From contig NZ_FNEQ01000001.1 of NCBI RefSeq assembly GCF_900100205.1, positions 496,001-560,000 on the forward strand: 64,000 bases of DNA. Reading direction: 5' to 3'. The first letter of the stretch is position 1, and each line of letters opens with the position of its first letter. Shown here piece by piece: positions 45,489 through 59,023 of the stretch. The notes beneath the pieces were generated by a model. It saw only the letters and a list, made by a program, of their open reading frames with translations, was not told the DNA's origin and ran no database searches. Made by a program: the position numbers and the translations under genes. Source of the DNA: Duganella sp. OV510 (GTDB taxonomy: Bacteria; Pseudomonadota; Gammaproteobacteria; Burkholderiales; Burkholderiaceae_D).

Positions 45489-45538
45489 AGAAATCTTCGT
45501 TCAAAAAATTCACACTTGAATGACGGTGATGGGCTTCG

Positions 45539-46675
45539 TCACGAATGCTGCTGGAACCCGCGCTGCGCCGCGAAGCGTTCGAGGTGGTGGTCTACATCAC
45601 CTAGCGTCAGCTCGATCATCGTCAAGCGCTTGAAGTGATGCGCGGCCGGCAGTTCGTCGGTGACGCCCATGCCGCCGTGCAGCTGCACCGCCTGCTGGCC
45701 GATGAACTTGGCCGCCTGGCCGATGCGCACCTTGGCCGCAGACGCCACCCGCCGGCGCTCCTCCGCATCGCACGCCATGCGTGCCGCCACCAGCATCGCC
45801 ATCGAGCGCGCCTGCTCCAGGTGCACATACATATCGGCCATCCGGTGCTGCAGCGACTGGAAGCTGCCAATGGCGATGCCGAACTGCTTGCGCGTCTTCA
45901 GATACTCCAGCGTGGCGTTGAAGATGGCGTCCATCGCGCCGACCGCTTCCGCGCACAGCAGGCTGACGCCGTAATCGGCCGCCTCCTCCAGCATGTCCCA
46001 GCCACCACCCAGCTTGCCCAGCAACGCCGACGCCGGCACCGCCACATGGTTGAACTGCACCGTCGCCGCGCGCTGGCCGTCAATCGTGCGGTAGTCCTTG
46101 ATGACGACGCCGCTGGTATCGGTCGGCACCACAAACAGGCTGATGCCGTTGGTGTCACGCTGCGTGCCGGCGCTGCGGGCTGAAACAATCAGCGCGCCCG
46201 CCTGCCCGCCGTGAATCACCACCGTCTTGGTGCCATCAATGCGGTAGCCTTCGCCGTTGATGCTGGCGATGGTCTTGACGTCGGCCAGATCGTGGCGCGA
46301 GTGTTTTTCCGTCAGCGCACACGCCAGTTTCAGCTCACCCTTGGCCACGTCTTCCAGCCGGTGATGCTGATTGCCCGCCAGTTGCAGGAACTTCGCGCCC
46401 CAGACCGTGGAGAAATACGGCTCGACCACCAGGCCACGTCCCAGCTCCTGCATCACCACCAGCATGTCGACCGCGTTGCCGTTGAAGCCTCCCTGCGCCT
46501 CCGGCACCGGCAAGGCCGTCATGCCCAGTTCCACCAGCGTATTCCATGCCACATCCGACACGCCGCTGGCGGAGTGAATGATGCGCTTGCGCGTGTCGAA
46601 ACTGTAGTCCTTGTCCACCCAGCGACGCAGCGCATCGGCGAATTGCTGTTGTTCTTCGTTGAAATTGAAATCCAT
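45539..46675 (-). CDS. Acyl-CoA dehydrogenase, small partner (PimD-like)
   Basis: A 378-residue FAD enzyme of the acyl-CoA dehydrogenase fold. MDFNFNEEQQQFADALRRWV opens the N-terminal helical domain, a beta domain follows (about 120-220, ACALTEKHSRHDL, GTKTVVIHGGQAGALIV), and the C-terminal helical domain contains LQHRMADMYVHLEQARSM and the HGGMGVTDELPAAHHFKR text typical of the family. It is the second gene of a pair with another acyl-CoA dehydrogenase, like PimC/PimD of pimeloyl-CoA degradation, where two subunits form one enzyme. The intergenic gap is only 10 bases. The substrate is not certain. Confidence 0.88.
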   Translation of the reverse strand: MDFNFNEEQQQFADALRRWVDKDYSFDTRKRIIHSASGVSDVAWNTLVELGMTALPVPEAQGGFNGNAVDMLVVMQELGRGLVVEPYFSTVWGAKFLQLAGNQHHRLEDVAKGELKLACALTEKHSRHDLADVKTIASINGEGYRIDGTKTVVIHGGQAGALIVSARSAGTQRDTNGISLFVVPTDTSGVVIKDYRTIDGQRAATVQFNHVAVPASALLGKLGGGWDMLEEAADYGVSLLCAEAVGAMDAIFNATLEYLKTRKQFGIAIGSFQSLQHRMADMYVHLEQARSMAMLVAARMACDAEERRRVASAAKVRIGQAAKFIGQQAVQLHGGMGVTDELPAAHHFKRLTMIELTLGDVDHHLERFAAQRGFQQHS

Positions 46676-46685
46676 CGCCGCTCCC

Positions 46686-47876
46686 TTACAGGCCCAGAAT
46701 CATCTGGGAGATGATATTTTTCTGTATCTCGTTCGAGCCACCGTAGATTGAGGTCTTGCGGTAGTTGAAGTAATACGCGGTCAGCGGCGCGCCCGCATCG
46801 TCGCCGGTAACCGCGTGGTCGGTCTTGCCTTCCAGGTAGTCGGTATCGAATGGCAGCGCACCGGGGCCGAGCGTTTCGATCATCAGCTCGGTCAGCAACT
46901 GCTGGATTTCGGTGCCGCGCACTTTCAGCAGCGAGGCTTCCGGGCCGGGCGCGTGGTCTTCACGCGTCAACACGCGCAGCACGGTGGTTTCCAGCGCCAT
47001 CAGGTCGATTTCCAGGCTGGCGATCTTGGCGGCGAACACCGGGTCCTGCATCAGCGGCTTGCCGTGCTTGTAGTGCTCGGACGCGATTTTTTTCAGGAAC
47101 AGCAGTTCGCGCTTGGAGCGGCCCACCGCCGCAATGCCGGTGCGCTCGTGGCCCAGCAGGTATTTGGCATAGGTCCAGCCCTTGTTTTCCTGGCCGATCA
47201 GGTTTTGCACCGGCACCTTGACGTTGTCGAAGAAGACTTCGTTCACCTCGTGGTCTTCGTCCAGCATGATGATGGGACGCACGGTGATGCCCGGCGTCTT
47301 CATGTCGATCAGCAGGAAGGAGATGCCTTCCTGCTTGCGCACGCTGCTGTCGGTACGCACCAGGCAGAAGATCATGTCGGCGTGCTGGGCCAGCGTGGTC
47401 CAGGTCTTCTGGCCGTTGACGATGTAATGGTCGCCCGCGCGCTCGGCGGTGGTTTTCAGCGATGCCAGATCGGAACCGGAGCCCGGTTCGGAATAGCCCT
47501 GGCACCACCAGTCGTCGCAATTCAGGATGCGCGGCAGGTAGTGGGCTTTTTGCGCCTCATTGCCGAAGGCCATGATGACCGGTGCCACCATATTGACGCC
47601 GAACGGCAGGATGGGCGGCGTGCCGGCCCGGGCGCACTCTTCTTCCCAGATGTGGCGCTGGGTGGGCGTCCAGCCCGGTCCGCCGTACTCCACCGGCCAG
47701 GCCGGCGCCGACCAGCCCTGACGGGCGACGATCTGATGCCAGCGCACATAATCCTGGCGGCTCAGACGCAGGTGGTTGCGGACTTTCTTTTGCAGGTCGC
47801 TTGGCAGGTTGGTGTCCAGGAAACCGCGCACCATGTCGCGAAATGCCAGGTCCGCAGCCGTGTAAGTCAAATCCAT
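46686..47876 (-). CDS. Acyl-CoA dehydrogenase, large partner (PimC-like)
   Basis: A 396-residue FAD flavoprotein oxidising acyl-CoA to the 2-enoyl-CoA. CQGYSEPGSGSDLASLKTTAER (about 128-149) is the FAD/substrate loop, KTWTTLAQHADMIFCLVRTD the beta-domain strand, and SIYGGSNEIQKNIISQMILGL closes the protein as in family members. GGAGACAGC gives a good ribosome site before ATG 47876. It is the first gene of the two-gene operon with the PimD-like partner. The pair may act in dicarboxylic, aromatic-derived or branched acyl-CoA degradation; no other beta-oxidation gene is adjacent. Confidence 0.9.
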   Translation of the reverse strand: MDLTYTAADLAFRDMVRGFLDTNLPSDLQKKVRNHLRLSRQDYVRWHQIVARQGWSAPAWPVEYGGPGWTPTQRHIWEEECARAGTPPILPFGVNMVAPVIMAFGNEAQKAHYLPRILNCDDWWCQGYSEPGSGSDLASLKTTAERAGDHYIVNGQKTWTTLAQHADMIFCLVRTDSSVRKQEGISFLLIDMKTPGITVRPIIMLDEDHEVNEVFFDNVKVPVQNLIGQENKGWTYAKYLLGHERTGIAAVGRSKRELLFLKKIASEHYKHGKPLMQDPVFAAKIASLEIDLMALETTVLRVLTREDHAPGPEASLLKVRGTEIQQLLTELMIETLGPGALPFDTDYLEGKTDHAVTGDDAGAPLTAYYFNYRKTSIYGGSNEIQKNIISQMILGL

Positions 47877-47976
47877 GCTGTCTCCTTGTTTTTACGGCCG
47901 CGCTAAAAAAGCACGACCGTTCAAATCCATTCTACTCCCATGTTCTTGAAAAAGGCGACAGATTGGTGGAATTTCT

Positions 47977-48429
47977 TCACTTCGAAGCAAGCTTTTTCAC
48001 CACAGCATGCGTGGCTTTCAATACCTTACCTTCGTGATCATGGGGCTGCATGACAGCCACGCGCTTGCCGCTGGCTTTGTCGACCAGCGTGGAATGGGCT
48101 TCGCCGGGCGCAAACAGGTGGCGCTCGCCCCATTGGCGCAAGGCGACGATGGCCGGGAACAGGCTTTCGCCTTTGGCCGTCAGCACGTATTCCTGGTAGG
48201 CGCTGCCGTCAGATGCTGGCTGGATCGCGAGCAGGCCGTATTCCACCAGCGCGCCCAGCCTGTCGGACAGGATATTGCGGGCGACGCCGAGGTTGCGCTG
48301 GAAATCGCCGAAGCGGCGGATGCCGTCCATGGCGTCGCGAATGATCAGCATGGACCAGCGGTCGCCGACCAGGTCGACCGCGCGGGCGACCGGGCAATCG
48401 TCATTTTGCAGGGATTTTCGTTTGGCCAT
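47977..48429 (-). CDS. HxlR-family transcriptional regulator
   Basis: A 150-residue winged-helix regulator. NDDCPVARAVDLVGDRWSML (about 9-28) with Cys12 and RRFGDFQRNLGVARNILSDRL (about 38-58) match the HxlR domain start. A C-terminal tail of about 45 residues follows the usual domain. Such proteins often sense reactive or electrophilic compounds through Cys and control an adjacent gene. It is divergent from an MFS transporter gene with a 71-base gap, so that gene is the likely target. Confidence 0.9.
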   Translation of the reverse strand: MAKRKSLQNDDCPVARAVDLVGDRWSMLIIRDAMDGIRRFGDFQRNLGVARNILSDRLGALVEYGLLAIQPASDGSAYQEYVLTAKGESLFPAIVALRQWGERHLFAPGEAHSTLVDKASGKRVAVMQPHDHEGKVLKATHAVVKKLASK

Positions 48430-48500
48430 GGTTGCATTTTAAAACTGGTTTACGGTAGGCTGCAAGAAGTTTTATTTTGCAACTGGATTGGAGGCTGATC

Positions 48501-49808
48501 GTGCCGCGTTCTTTAGTATTGTTGTTTGCCTGCGCCTGCGGGCTGAGTGTCGCCAATGTGTATTACGCGCAGCCCTTGCTGGACGCGTTGGCGGCGGATT
48601 TTGGCGTCGGCCTGGCGGCGGTCGGCGGCATCATCACCGCGACGCAGGCTGGCAGCGTCTTGGCGTTGCTGTTGCTTGTGCCGTTGGGCGATATGCTGCC
48701 ACGCCGGCGCCTGATGCTGTGGCAGGTGGGTGGGCTGGTTGTCGCCCTGGCCTGTGTTTGCCTGGCGCATAGTACGGCGGCTTTGATGGCTGGCATGCTG
48801 GCCGTGGGCATGCTTGGCACCGCGATGACGCAGGGCCTGATCGCCTATGCGGCCAGCGCCACAACTGCGGACGAACGTGGACGCGTGGTCGGCGCGGCGC
48901 AGAGCGGCGTGGTGGCCGGGCTGCTGCTGGCACGTGTGTTCGCCGGGTTGATTGCCGACCTGGCCGGCTGGCGCGGTGTCTATGCAGCCTCTGCCGCCAT
49001 CATGCTCGCCCTCGCCGCGCTGCTATGGCGCAGGCTGCCGAAGCTGACCCCGCTCCCGGTTTTCGCGCCAAGGCAAAGCCCATCGCATGCACGGCGTGCC
49101 CCTCTGTCAGCCGCCGGCCAACCGGCGCAATTGTCCTACTTCGGCCTGCTCGCCTCAATGTTCACGCTGCTGCGGCACAACCGCATGCTGCAAGTGCGTG
49201 GCATGATTGCGCTGCTGATGTTCGCCGTGTTCGGCGCCTTCTGGAGCGCGCTGGTCTTCCTGCTGAGCGCCCCGCCCTACGAGTACTCGCACACAGCAAT
49301 CGGCGCCTTCGGCCTGGTCGGCATGGCTGGTGCACTGGCGGCCGCGCGCGCCGGCTACTGGGCCGATCAAGGCCATGCGCAATACACCAGCGCCGCCGCG
49401 CTCGCGCTGATGACGCTCGCCTGGCTGCCACTCGCCATGGCGCCGCACTCGCTGGCGGCGCTGGTGATTGGCATCCTGGCGCTGGATCTGGGCGTGCAAG
49501 CACTTCACGCCACCAACCAGAGCCTGATCTTGCAAACCGCCCGAGGCGAGCACAGCAGGCTGATAGGCGCCTACATGCTGTTCTACGCGCTGGGCAGCGG
49601 CGGTGGCGCGCTGGCGGCCACGCAGGTTCACGCCTTGGCAGGCTGGAACGGCGTCTGCCTGCTGGGCGGCGGCCTCAGCCTTGCTGCCCTCGTCTTCTGG
49701 GCGGCCACAACAAAAGTGGCCTGTCCGGATTGCAAAAGTGGCCGGACCAATTTAGAATGGTTCGACCAAATAAACGTTTTACAACAACAAAGAGACGAAA
49801 ACCCGTGA
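48501..49808 (+). CDS. MFS transporter, 12-segment efflux type
   Basis: A 435-residue inner-membrane protein. ANVYYAQPLLDALAADFGVG (about 14-33) is the signature start of the YgaY/NepI-like MFS exporters, and GGIITATQAGSVLALLLLVPLGD (about 42-64) with motif A DMLPRRRLM follows. Twelve hydrophobic segments can be seen. The last about 28 residues (from KVACPDCKSGRTNLEW) are polar and read through what looks like the promoter region of the next gene. The GTG at 48501 was chosen because GGAGG lies seven bases upstream; the longer frame begins with TTG. It is probably under the HxlR regulator. Its stop overlaps the GH105 start (GTGA). Confidence 0.85.
   Translation: MPRSLVLLFACACGLSVANVYYAQPLLDALAADFGVGLAAVGGIITATQAGSVLALLLLVPLGDMLPRRRLMLWQVGGLVVALACVCLAHSTAALMAGMLAVGMLGTAMTQGLIAYAASATTADERGRVVGAAQSGVVAGLLLARVFAGLIADLAGWRGVYAASAAIMLALAALLWRRLPKLTPLPVFAPRQSPSHARRAPLSAAGQPAQLSYFGLLASMFTLLRHNRMLQVRGMIALLMFAVFGAFWSALVFLLSAPPYEYSHTAIGAFGLVGMAGALAAARAGYWADQGHAQYTSAAALALMTLAWLPLAMAPHSLAALVIGILALDLGVQALHATNQSLILQTARGEHSRLIGAYMLFYALGSGGGALAATQVHALAGWNGVCLLGGGLSLAALVFWAATTKVACPDCKSGRTNLEWFDQINVLQQQRDENP
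49717..49768 (+). promoter_or_regulatory. Three GntR/FadR-like operator sites before GH105
   Basis: TGGCCTGTCCG (49717-49727), TGGCCGGACCA (49739-49749) and TGGTTCGACCA (49758-49768) are spaced 22 and 19 bases. The last is a perfect TGGT-N3-ACCA palindrome as bound by many FadR-type GntR regulators of uronate genes. All lie inside the 3' end of the upstream MFS coding region, so the GH105 unit probably has its own control. Confidence 0.5.
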
Positions 49809-51205
49809 CCTCCCCAACCGCACTGATCGCGGCTGTCGCCGCTACCCTGCTCGCCCTTCCAGTCCACGCTGAAGGCCCTTACCGTAATCCGGACAACAAG
49901 AGCGTCTACGACGCCGGCGAAGGCACCTATCCAGTGCTGTACAAAAAGCCGACCGTCGCCGAAATCACTGCCTCGCTGGACCGGATACGCGGCTACATGG
50001 AAGCCACCACGCCAACCAAGGTGATCCATAAGGACAGCGGCCTCCAGATCACCGACTTCAGCAAGCCGGTGGCCGACGCCGTCGTCGAGCCGAGCAGCGC
50101 CGAATGGGGCATCCAGGTCTACGAAATGGGCGTCGTCCACGCCGGCCTGATGAAAGCCGCCAGCGTCACCGGCGACAAGAAATACACCGCGATGACCGCG
50201 CGCCACTTCCAGTTCATCGCCGACAAATATCCCTACTTCAAGGCCCAGGAACAGCAGTTCAGCCTGAAGCGCGCCAACAGCTTCGCACGCGTCCTCGAAC
50301 CGCGCTCGCTGGATGACGCCGGCTCCATGTGCGCCGCCATGATACGTGCCAAGTTCGCCAAGATCGGCCCGGACATGAGCCAGTTCATCGAAACGTGCAG
50401 CAACTGGGTCTACAAAAAGCAATTCCGCCTGAAAGACGGCACGCTGGCGCGCGAGCGTCCGCAAGCCGTCTCGCTGTGGGCCGACGATATGTACATGGGC
50501 GTGCCGGCGCTGGCCGAAATGGGCCATCTGACCGGCAAGCGCGAATACTACGACGACGCCGTCAAGAACGTGCTGCAGATGTCGCAATACCTGTTCAATC
50601 CGCAGCTGGGCCTGTACACCCACGGCTGGAACGCCAACAATCCGGACGCGCCGCGCTTCTACTGGGCGCGCGCCAACGGCTGGGCGGTGCTGACCATGAG
50701 CGACCTGCTGGACGTGCTGCCGAAGGACCATCCAGGCTATCCGAAAGTGCTGGCGCAGCTGCGCCTCAGCCTGCGTGGCATCGCCGAGCTGCAATCGGGC
50801 ACCGGCCTGTGGCACCAGATGCTGGACCGTAACGACTCCTACCTGGAAACCTCGGCCAGCGCCATGTTCACCTACGTGATCGCGCACGCCATCAATGAAG
50901 GCTGGATCAACGCCGCCACCTATGGCTCGATCGCCCAGGCCGGCTGGGTCGGCCTGACCACCCGCATCAACGCGCGCGGCCAGGTCGAAGGCACCTGCGT
51001 CGGCACCACCTTCGCCAGCGATCACATCTACTACTACAATCGTCCGACCAGCGTCGACGCGCTGCACGGCTACGGACCGGCGCTGCTGGCCGGCGCCGAG
51101 ATGATCAAGCTGCTCAACAATCCGAAGCTCGACATCCAGGTCAAGTTGCGCACCTACCACTACGTGCCGAAAGATGCCGGCGCCACCAACTACAGCCACG
51201 AATAA
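49805..51205 (+). CDS. GH105 unsaturated rhamnogalacturonyl hydrolase-like, secreted
   Basis: A 466-residue (alpha/alpha)6-barrel enzyme. The GTG at 49805 gives a proper signal peptide (TSPTALIAAVAATLLALPVHA), so it acts in the periplasm; the much longer frame upstream only shadows the MFS gene. ARERPQAVSLWADDMYMGVPAL (residues about 216-237), GLYTHGWNANNPDAPRFYWARANGWAV and TGLWHQMLDRNDSYLETSASAMF match GH105/YteR-type hydrolases that remove unsaturated galacturonate or glucuronate from lyase products. The released keto-deoxyuronate would enter the KduI-KduD-KdgK path. It is followed by the DUF4861 gene 13 bases later. Confidence 0.88.
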   Translation: MTSPTALIAAVAATLLALPVHAEGPYRNPDNKSVYDAGEGTYPVLYKKPTVAEITASLDRIRGYMEATTPTKVIHKDSGLQITDFSKPVADAVVEPSSAEWGIQVYEMGVVHAGLMKAASVTGDKKYTAMTARHFQFIADKYPYFKAQEQQFSLKRANSFARVLEPRSLDDAGSMCAAMIRAKFAKIGPDMSQFIETCSNWVYKKQFRLKDGTLARERPQAVSLWADDMYMGVPALAEMGHLTGKREYYDDAVKNVLQMSQYLFNPQLGLYTHGWNANNPDAPRFYWARANGWAVLTMSDLLDVLPKDHPGYPKVLAQLRLSLRGIAELQSGTGLWHQMLDRNDSYLETSASAMFTYVIAHAINEGWINAATYGSIAQAGWVGLTTRINARGQVEGTCVGTTFASDHIYYYNRPTSVDALHGYGPALLAGAEMIKLLNNPKLDIQVKLRTYHYVPKDAGATNYSHE

Positions 51206-51218
51206 GGAGATGACCGGA

Positions 51219-52424
51219 ATGCGTATGTATTTGTTACCTATCGCTGCTGCCGCCGCACTGGCCAGCGCTACGCTGAGCGCGGCCGAATTGGCGCGTATCA
51301 CCGTCACCAACGATCTGGACCAGGCGCGCCCGTCGGAAACCATCGCCGTGCCATGGAGCGAGATCAACCGCGTGCTGCCTGGCGCGCTGATCCAGAGAAT
51401 CGCGATCAAAGACAGCAAGGGCAACATCCTGCCCTACCAGGTCAGCAATATCGCGCCGCAGGCCAAGGACCCGAACAACGTCGGCATCGCCTATGGCGAG
51501 CTGTTCTTCCAGCACAGCTTTGCCAAGGGCGAGCAAAAAGCCACGTTCACCGTCGAAAAAACCGAGACCGTCACGCAGCCGTTCGCACCGAAGACCTTTG
51601 CCCGCTATGTGCCGGAGCGCCTGGACGACTTCGGCTGGGAAAACGACCACGTGGCGCACCGCACCTACGGCCCGGCACTGGCGGCGCCGGACACGGCTGG
51701 CGTCGGCAAGGAAGTGCTGGTCACGAGCGGGCTGGACATCTGGTTCAAGCGCGTTGCCTACCCGATCGTCGACCGCTGGTACAACAAAGGCCATGACCAC
51801 TACCATCACGACGAAGGTGAAGGCATGGACATGTACAACGTCGGCAAATCGCGCGGCGCCGGTGGCACCGGCGTGTGGGACGGCAAGCAGCTGTATGTCG
51901 GCCGCAACTACGCCTCGTGGAAAGTGCTGGCCAACGGCCCGATCCGTAGCGTCTTCGAGCTGACGTACGACAGCTGGGACGCGGCGGGCGCCAAGGTCAG
52001 CGAAGTCAAGCGTTTCACGGTCGACGCCGGCCAGGACTTCGACACCATGGACAGCACCTTCACCTTCAGCGGCCCGCAGACCCTGACTGCAGCCGTCGGC
52101 CTGAACAAAAAGCCGGCCGACAAGAAGCAGAACGAAAAAATCACGGTCGGCCGCGACGGTGTGGCGCTGACACAATGGGTCACGCAAAACAGCAACGGCG
52201 CCTTTGGCACCGCCATCGTGCTGCCGAGCGCCAGCGGCATCACCGAAGACCCGCTGAACGAGCTGATCCTGGCGCCAGTCGAATCCGGCAAACCGTTGCG
52301 CTACTACATCGGCGCCGCCTGGGACCGCGCCGGCCACGTCAAAACGCAGGCCGAGTGGCAAGAAAAGGTCAAGCAAATGGCCGCCCGCGCCACCCACCCC
52401 CTCAAAGCCACCGTCACCCCTTAA
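51219..52424 (+). CDS. DUF4861 family secreted protein of polysaccharide degradation
   Basis: A 401-residue protein with a signal peptide (MRMYLLPIAAAAALASATLS). The mature part is beta-rich and shows the DUF4861 hallmark text around GWENDHVAHRTYGPAL (about 138-153) and DRWYNKGHDHYHHDEGEGMDM (about 187-207), with a striking cluster of His and acidic residues that may bind metal. DUF4861 genes sit in pectin and other polysaccharide clusters next to GH105 enzymes; the activity is not established as far as I know. AAGGAG lies nine bases before ATG 51219. Last gene of the small module. Confidence 0.8.
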   Translation: MRMYLLPIAAAAALASATLSAAELARITVTNDLDQARPSETIAVPWSEINRVLPGALIQRIAIKDSKGNILPYQVSNIAPQAKDPNNVGIAYGELFFQHSFAKGEQKATFTVEKTETVTQPFAPKTFARYVPERLDDFGWENDHVAHRTYGPALAAPDTAGVGKEVLVTSGLDIWFKRVAYPIVDRWYNKGHDHYHHDEGEGMDMYNVGKSRGAGGTGVWDGKQLYVGRNYASWKVLANGPIRSVFELTYDSWDAAGAKVSEVKRFTVDAGQDFDTMDSTFTFSGPQTLTAAVGLNKKPADKKQNEKITVGRDGVALTQWVTQNSNGAFGTAIVLPSASGITEDPLNELILAPVESGKPLRYYIGAAWDRAGHVKTQAEWQEKVKQMAARATHPLKATVTP

Positions 52425-52427
52425 ACT

Positions 52428-52496
52428 CCGGGGGTCAGTTCTGCCAAACGTACATGAGTTCGTGTACGTTTGGCAGAACTGACCCCGGTTTTTTTT
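52428..52496 (+). terminator. Intrinsic terminator with a 24-base perfect stem
   Basis: GGGGTCAGTTCTGCC...GTACA (52431-52454) pairs with TGTACG...GGCAGAACTGACCCC (52463-52486) without mismatch around an eight-base loop, extended by CCGG ends with one bulged G, followed by eight T (52489-52496). Such a long stem is unusual for a normal terminator and may be a copy of a dispersed repeat. Confidence 0.92.
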
Positions 52497-52570
52497 CGCA
52501 CGGTAATTTTATAGACTTGAGACTAACAATTCCGTATGCTTTGAGGGTGTAACGCCCCTTGCTATCGGGC

Positions 52571-57453
<4,883 letters not shown>

Positions 57454-57457
<4 letters not shown>

Positions 57458-58614
57458 AGCGCGTCCTTCTCGCCGTAGCGCAGCTCGACCATGGTGCGCT
57501 CACCGGTAGAGGCCGGGCCACAGCCGCACATCGCAATCACCGCGTGGCGCAGATGGTCCAGCCCCAGCGTCTTTTCGATATCGGCGTCGTTGATGGCGGC
57601 GGTGATGAAGGCCGGGTAACCGGCCTCGGTCGCCAGCAGGTAGAAGGTCTGCGACAAGTGCCCGGCGTCCAGCGCCAGCGCGCGGTAGGCTTTCTGGTGA
57701 TTGCGATACTTCCAGAAACTGCGCTCCATGCGCGCCACCAGCACCACTTGCAACGGCGCGGTGGACAGCCAGTGCTGGTCGGCCAGCATATAGCGCGCCA
57801 GCTCGGCCGCCGCATCGCTGTCCAGCGCGCGCAGCGGCCGCAATTCATGTTCCAGCGGATGATAGTGGTACAGCCCGGGCGCCACGCCGTCCACCCGCTG
57901 CACCAGTACGAAAGCTTCGACCGGATGCAGGCCGCCGCCCGACGGACTGGTTTTCTTCAATACCGACGCATGCGGCCCGACCTGGCGCACTTCCTGCGCG
58001 CCAAAGGTCCGCTGCAGCAGCCGCGCCGCGACCTCCAGCGGCACGCTGGCCTGCTGGTCGAAGTTGCGGCCGGTATAGCGCTTCAGCAGTTGCTCATCCA
58101 TGCGTCCGCCGGCGGCGCCGGGCAGCTTGACGGCCGCGCCTTCGCCCAGCTCGAAAGTGGGTGGTGGTGGTTCGCCATAGCGCTCCAGCAGCGCCTGGAA
58201 GCTTGGCGCCTCCATGCCGGTTTCTTCGGTGACGCCGCGCCAGCGGCCATAGGTATGCGCCAGCGCGGACAGTGGACGCCAGTGGGTGGCGCGCAAGGTG
58301 TCGTCACGCTCACGCTGTCCGGCGTATTGCGGCGTATCGCCGATCAGCAGGCCCAGTTCCAGCAATTGCGCCACGCATGCCTCGCCATATTGCTGCTCGG
58401 CCGCTGCACGCTCGCTCCACACCGTGTGGCTCAGGCCGCCCAGCGCGGCCAGCTGAGCGGCATCAATGGTCAGCTCCAGGTCCAGGTGCGGCGCCAGCGC
58501 CACCCAGTGCGTTCTGGCGGCCAGCGCACTGCCGCCGGACAGAACGACTTTCCAATCGATAGCGAGTTCTTCGCGAGATTCGACGTACAAAACGGCGCAA
58601 CGGCGTAGTTTCAT
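57454..58614 (-). CDS. SagB-type peptide maturation dehydrogenase
   Basis: A 386-residue flavin enzyme. The C-terminal half (about 195-375) is a nitroreductase-fold dehydrogenase of the SagB type: LKKTSPSGGGLHPVEAFVLV (about 216-235), GLYHYHPLEHELRPL (about 243-257), WKYRNHQKAYRALALDAGHL (about 296-315) and AINDADIEKTLGLD near the end. The N-terminal half (about 1-180) is a helical domain with ELELTIDAAQLAALGG-like text, perhaps for peptide binding. SagB enzymes use FMN to oxidise heterocycles in ribosomally made peptides. It matches what I recall as the 'putative peptide maturation dehydrogenase' group, which goes with NHLP-related peptides. ATG 58614 is eight bases after GGAGG. It is divergent from the 85-residue peptide gene, the probable substrate, and its stop overlaps the propeller kinase stop by four bases. 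Confidence 0.85.
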
Positions 58615-58754
58615 GGGCATATCCTCCGGTCGGGATGGCAATGAGCACGAGTCTAGCGCACGTCTTGGCAATTTGAAAAGTTTGTCGTAGCATGAAGCTG
58701 GGCGCCACGGCCGTGCGCGCACCTTAATCCTTCTCTATAAGGGCTAAATCCATC

Positions 58755-59012
58755 ATGCATACTGTCAACGAACTCAGCGCCATCCTCGATAAACTGGCGA
58801 GTGATGACAAGTTTCGCGCGCACCTGCTGAACGATCCGGTCGCCGCGCTGGCCGGCCTGGGCATCACTCTGTCGGCGCAGGACGTGCCGGAAGAACTCAG
58901 CCTGCCATCGAAGGCGGAAATCGTCTCCGAACGCACCGAGCTGCTGAACCAGGTGGAAAGCACCGGCACCATGATTCCATTCCTGCTGTCCGGCATGCTG
59001 GCTGCCGCTTAA
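58755..59012 (+). CDS. NHLP/Nif11-like leader RiPP precursor peptide
   Basis: An 85-residue peptide. Residues 1-40 form a helical leader with the LLNDPVAALAGLGI motif (24-37), the DP-x(5)-GLGI pattern of nitrile-hydratase/Nif11-type leader peptides. The variable C-terminal part ends in a hydrophobic stretch, STGTMIPFLLSGMLAAA (69-85), a candidate core. It contains no Cys, so thiazole formation is impossible, and Ser/Thr (residues such as Ser69, Thr70, Thr72, Ser79) would be the only heterocycle candidates. It is divergent from the SagB-type dehydrogenase across a 140-base gap, and matches what I recall as the NHLP-related RiPP peptide group. A weak AAGGG ribosome site lies 12 bases before the ATG. 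It ends 11 bases from the convergent NHL/M23 gene. Confidence 0.78.
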   Translation: MHTVNELSAILDKLASDDKFRAHLLNDPVAALAGLGITLSAQDVPEELSLPSKAEIVSERTELLNQVESTGTMIPFLLSGMLAAA

Positions 59013-59023
59013 GCAGCCCCTCC

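Noticed and set aside
49025..49804. Upstream extension that would make GH105 a 726-residue protein
   Set aside because: The extension only reads the MFS gene in another frame; the GTG at 49805 gives a clean signal peptide.
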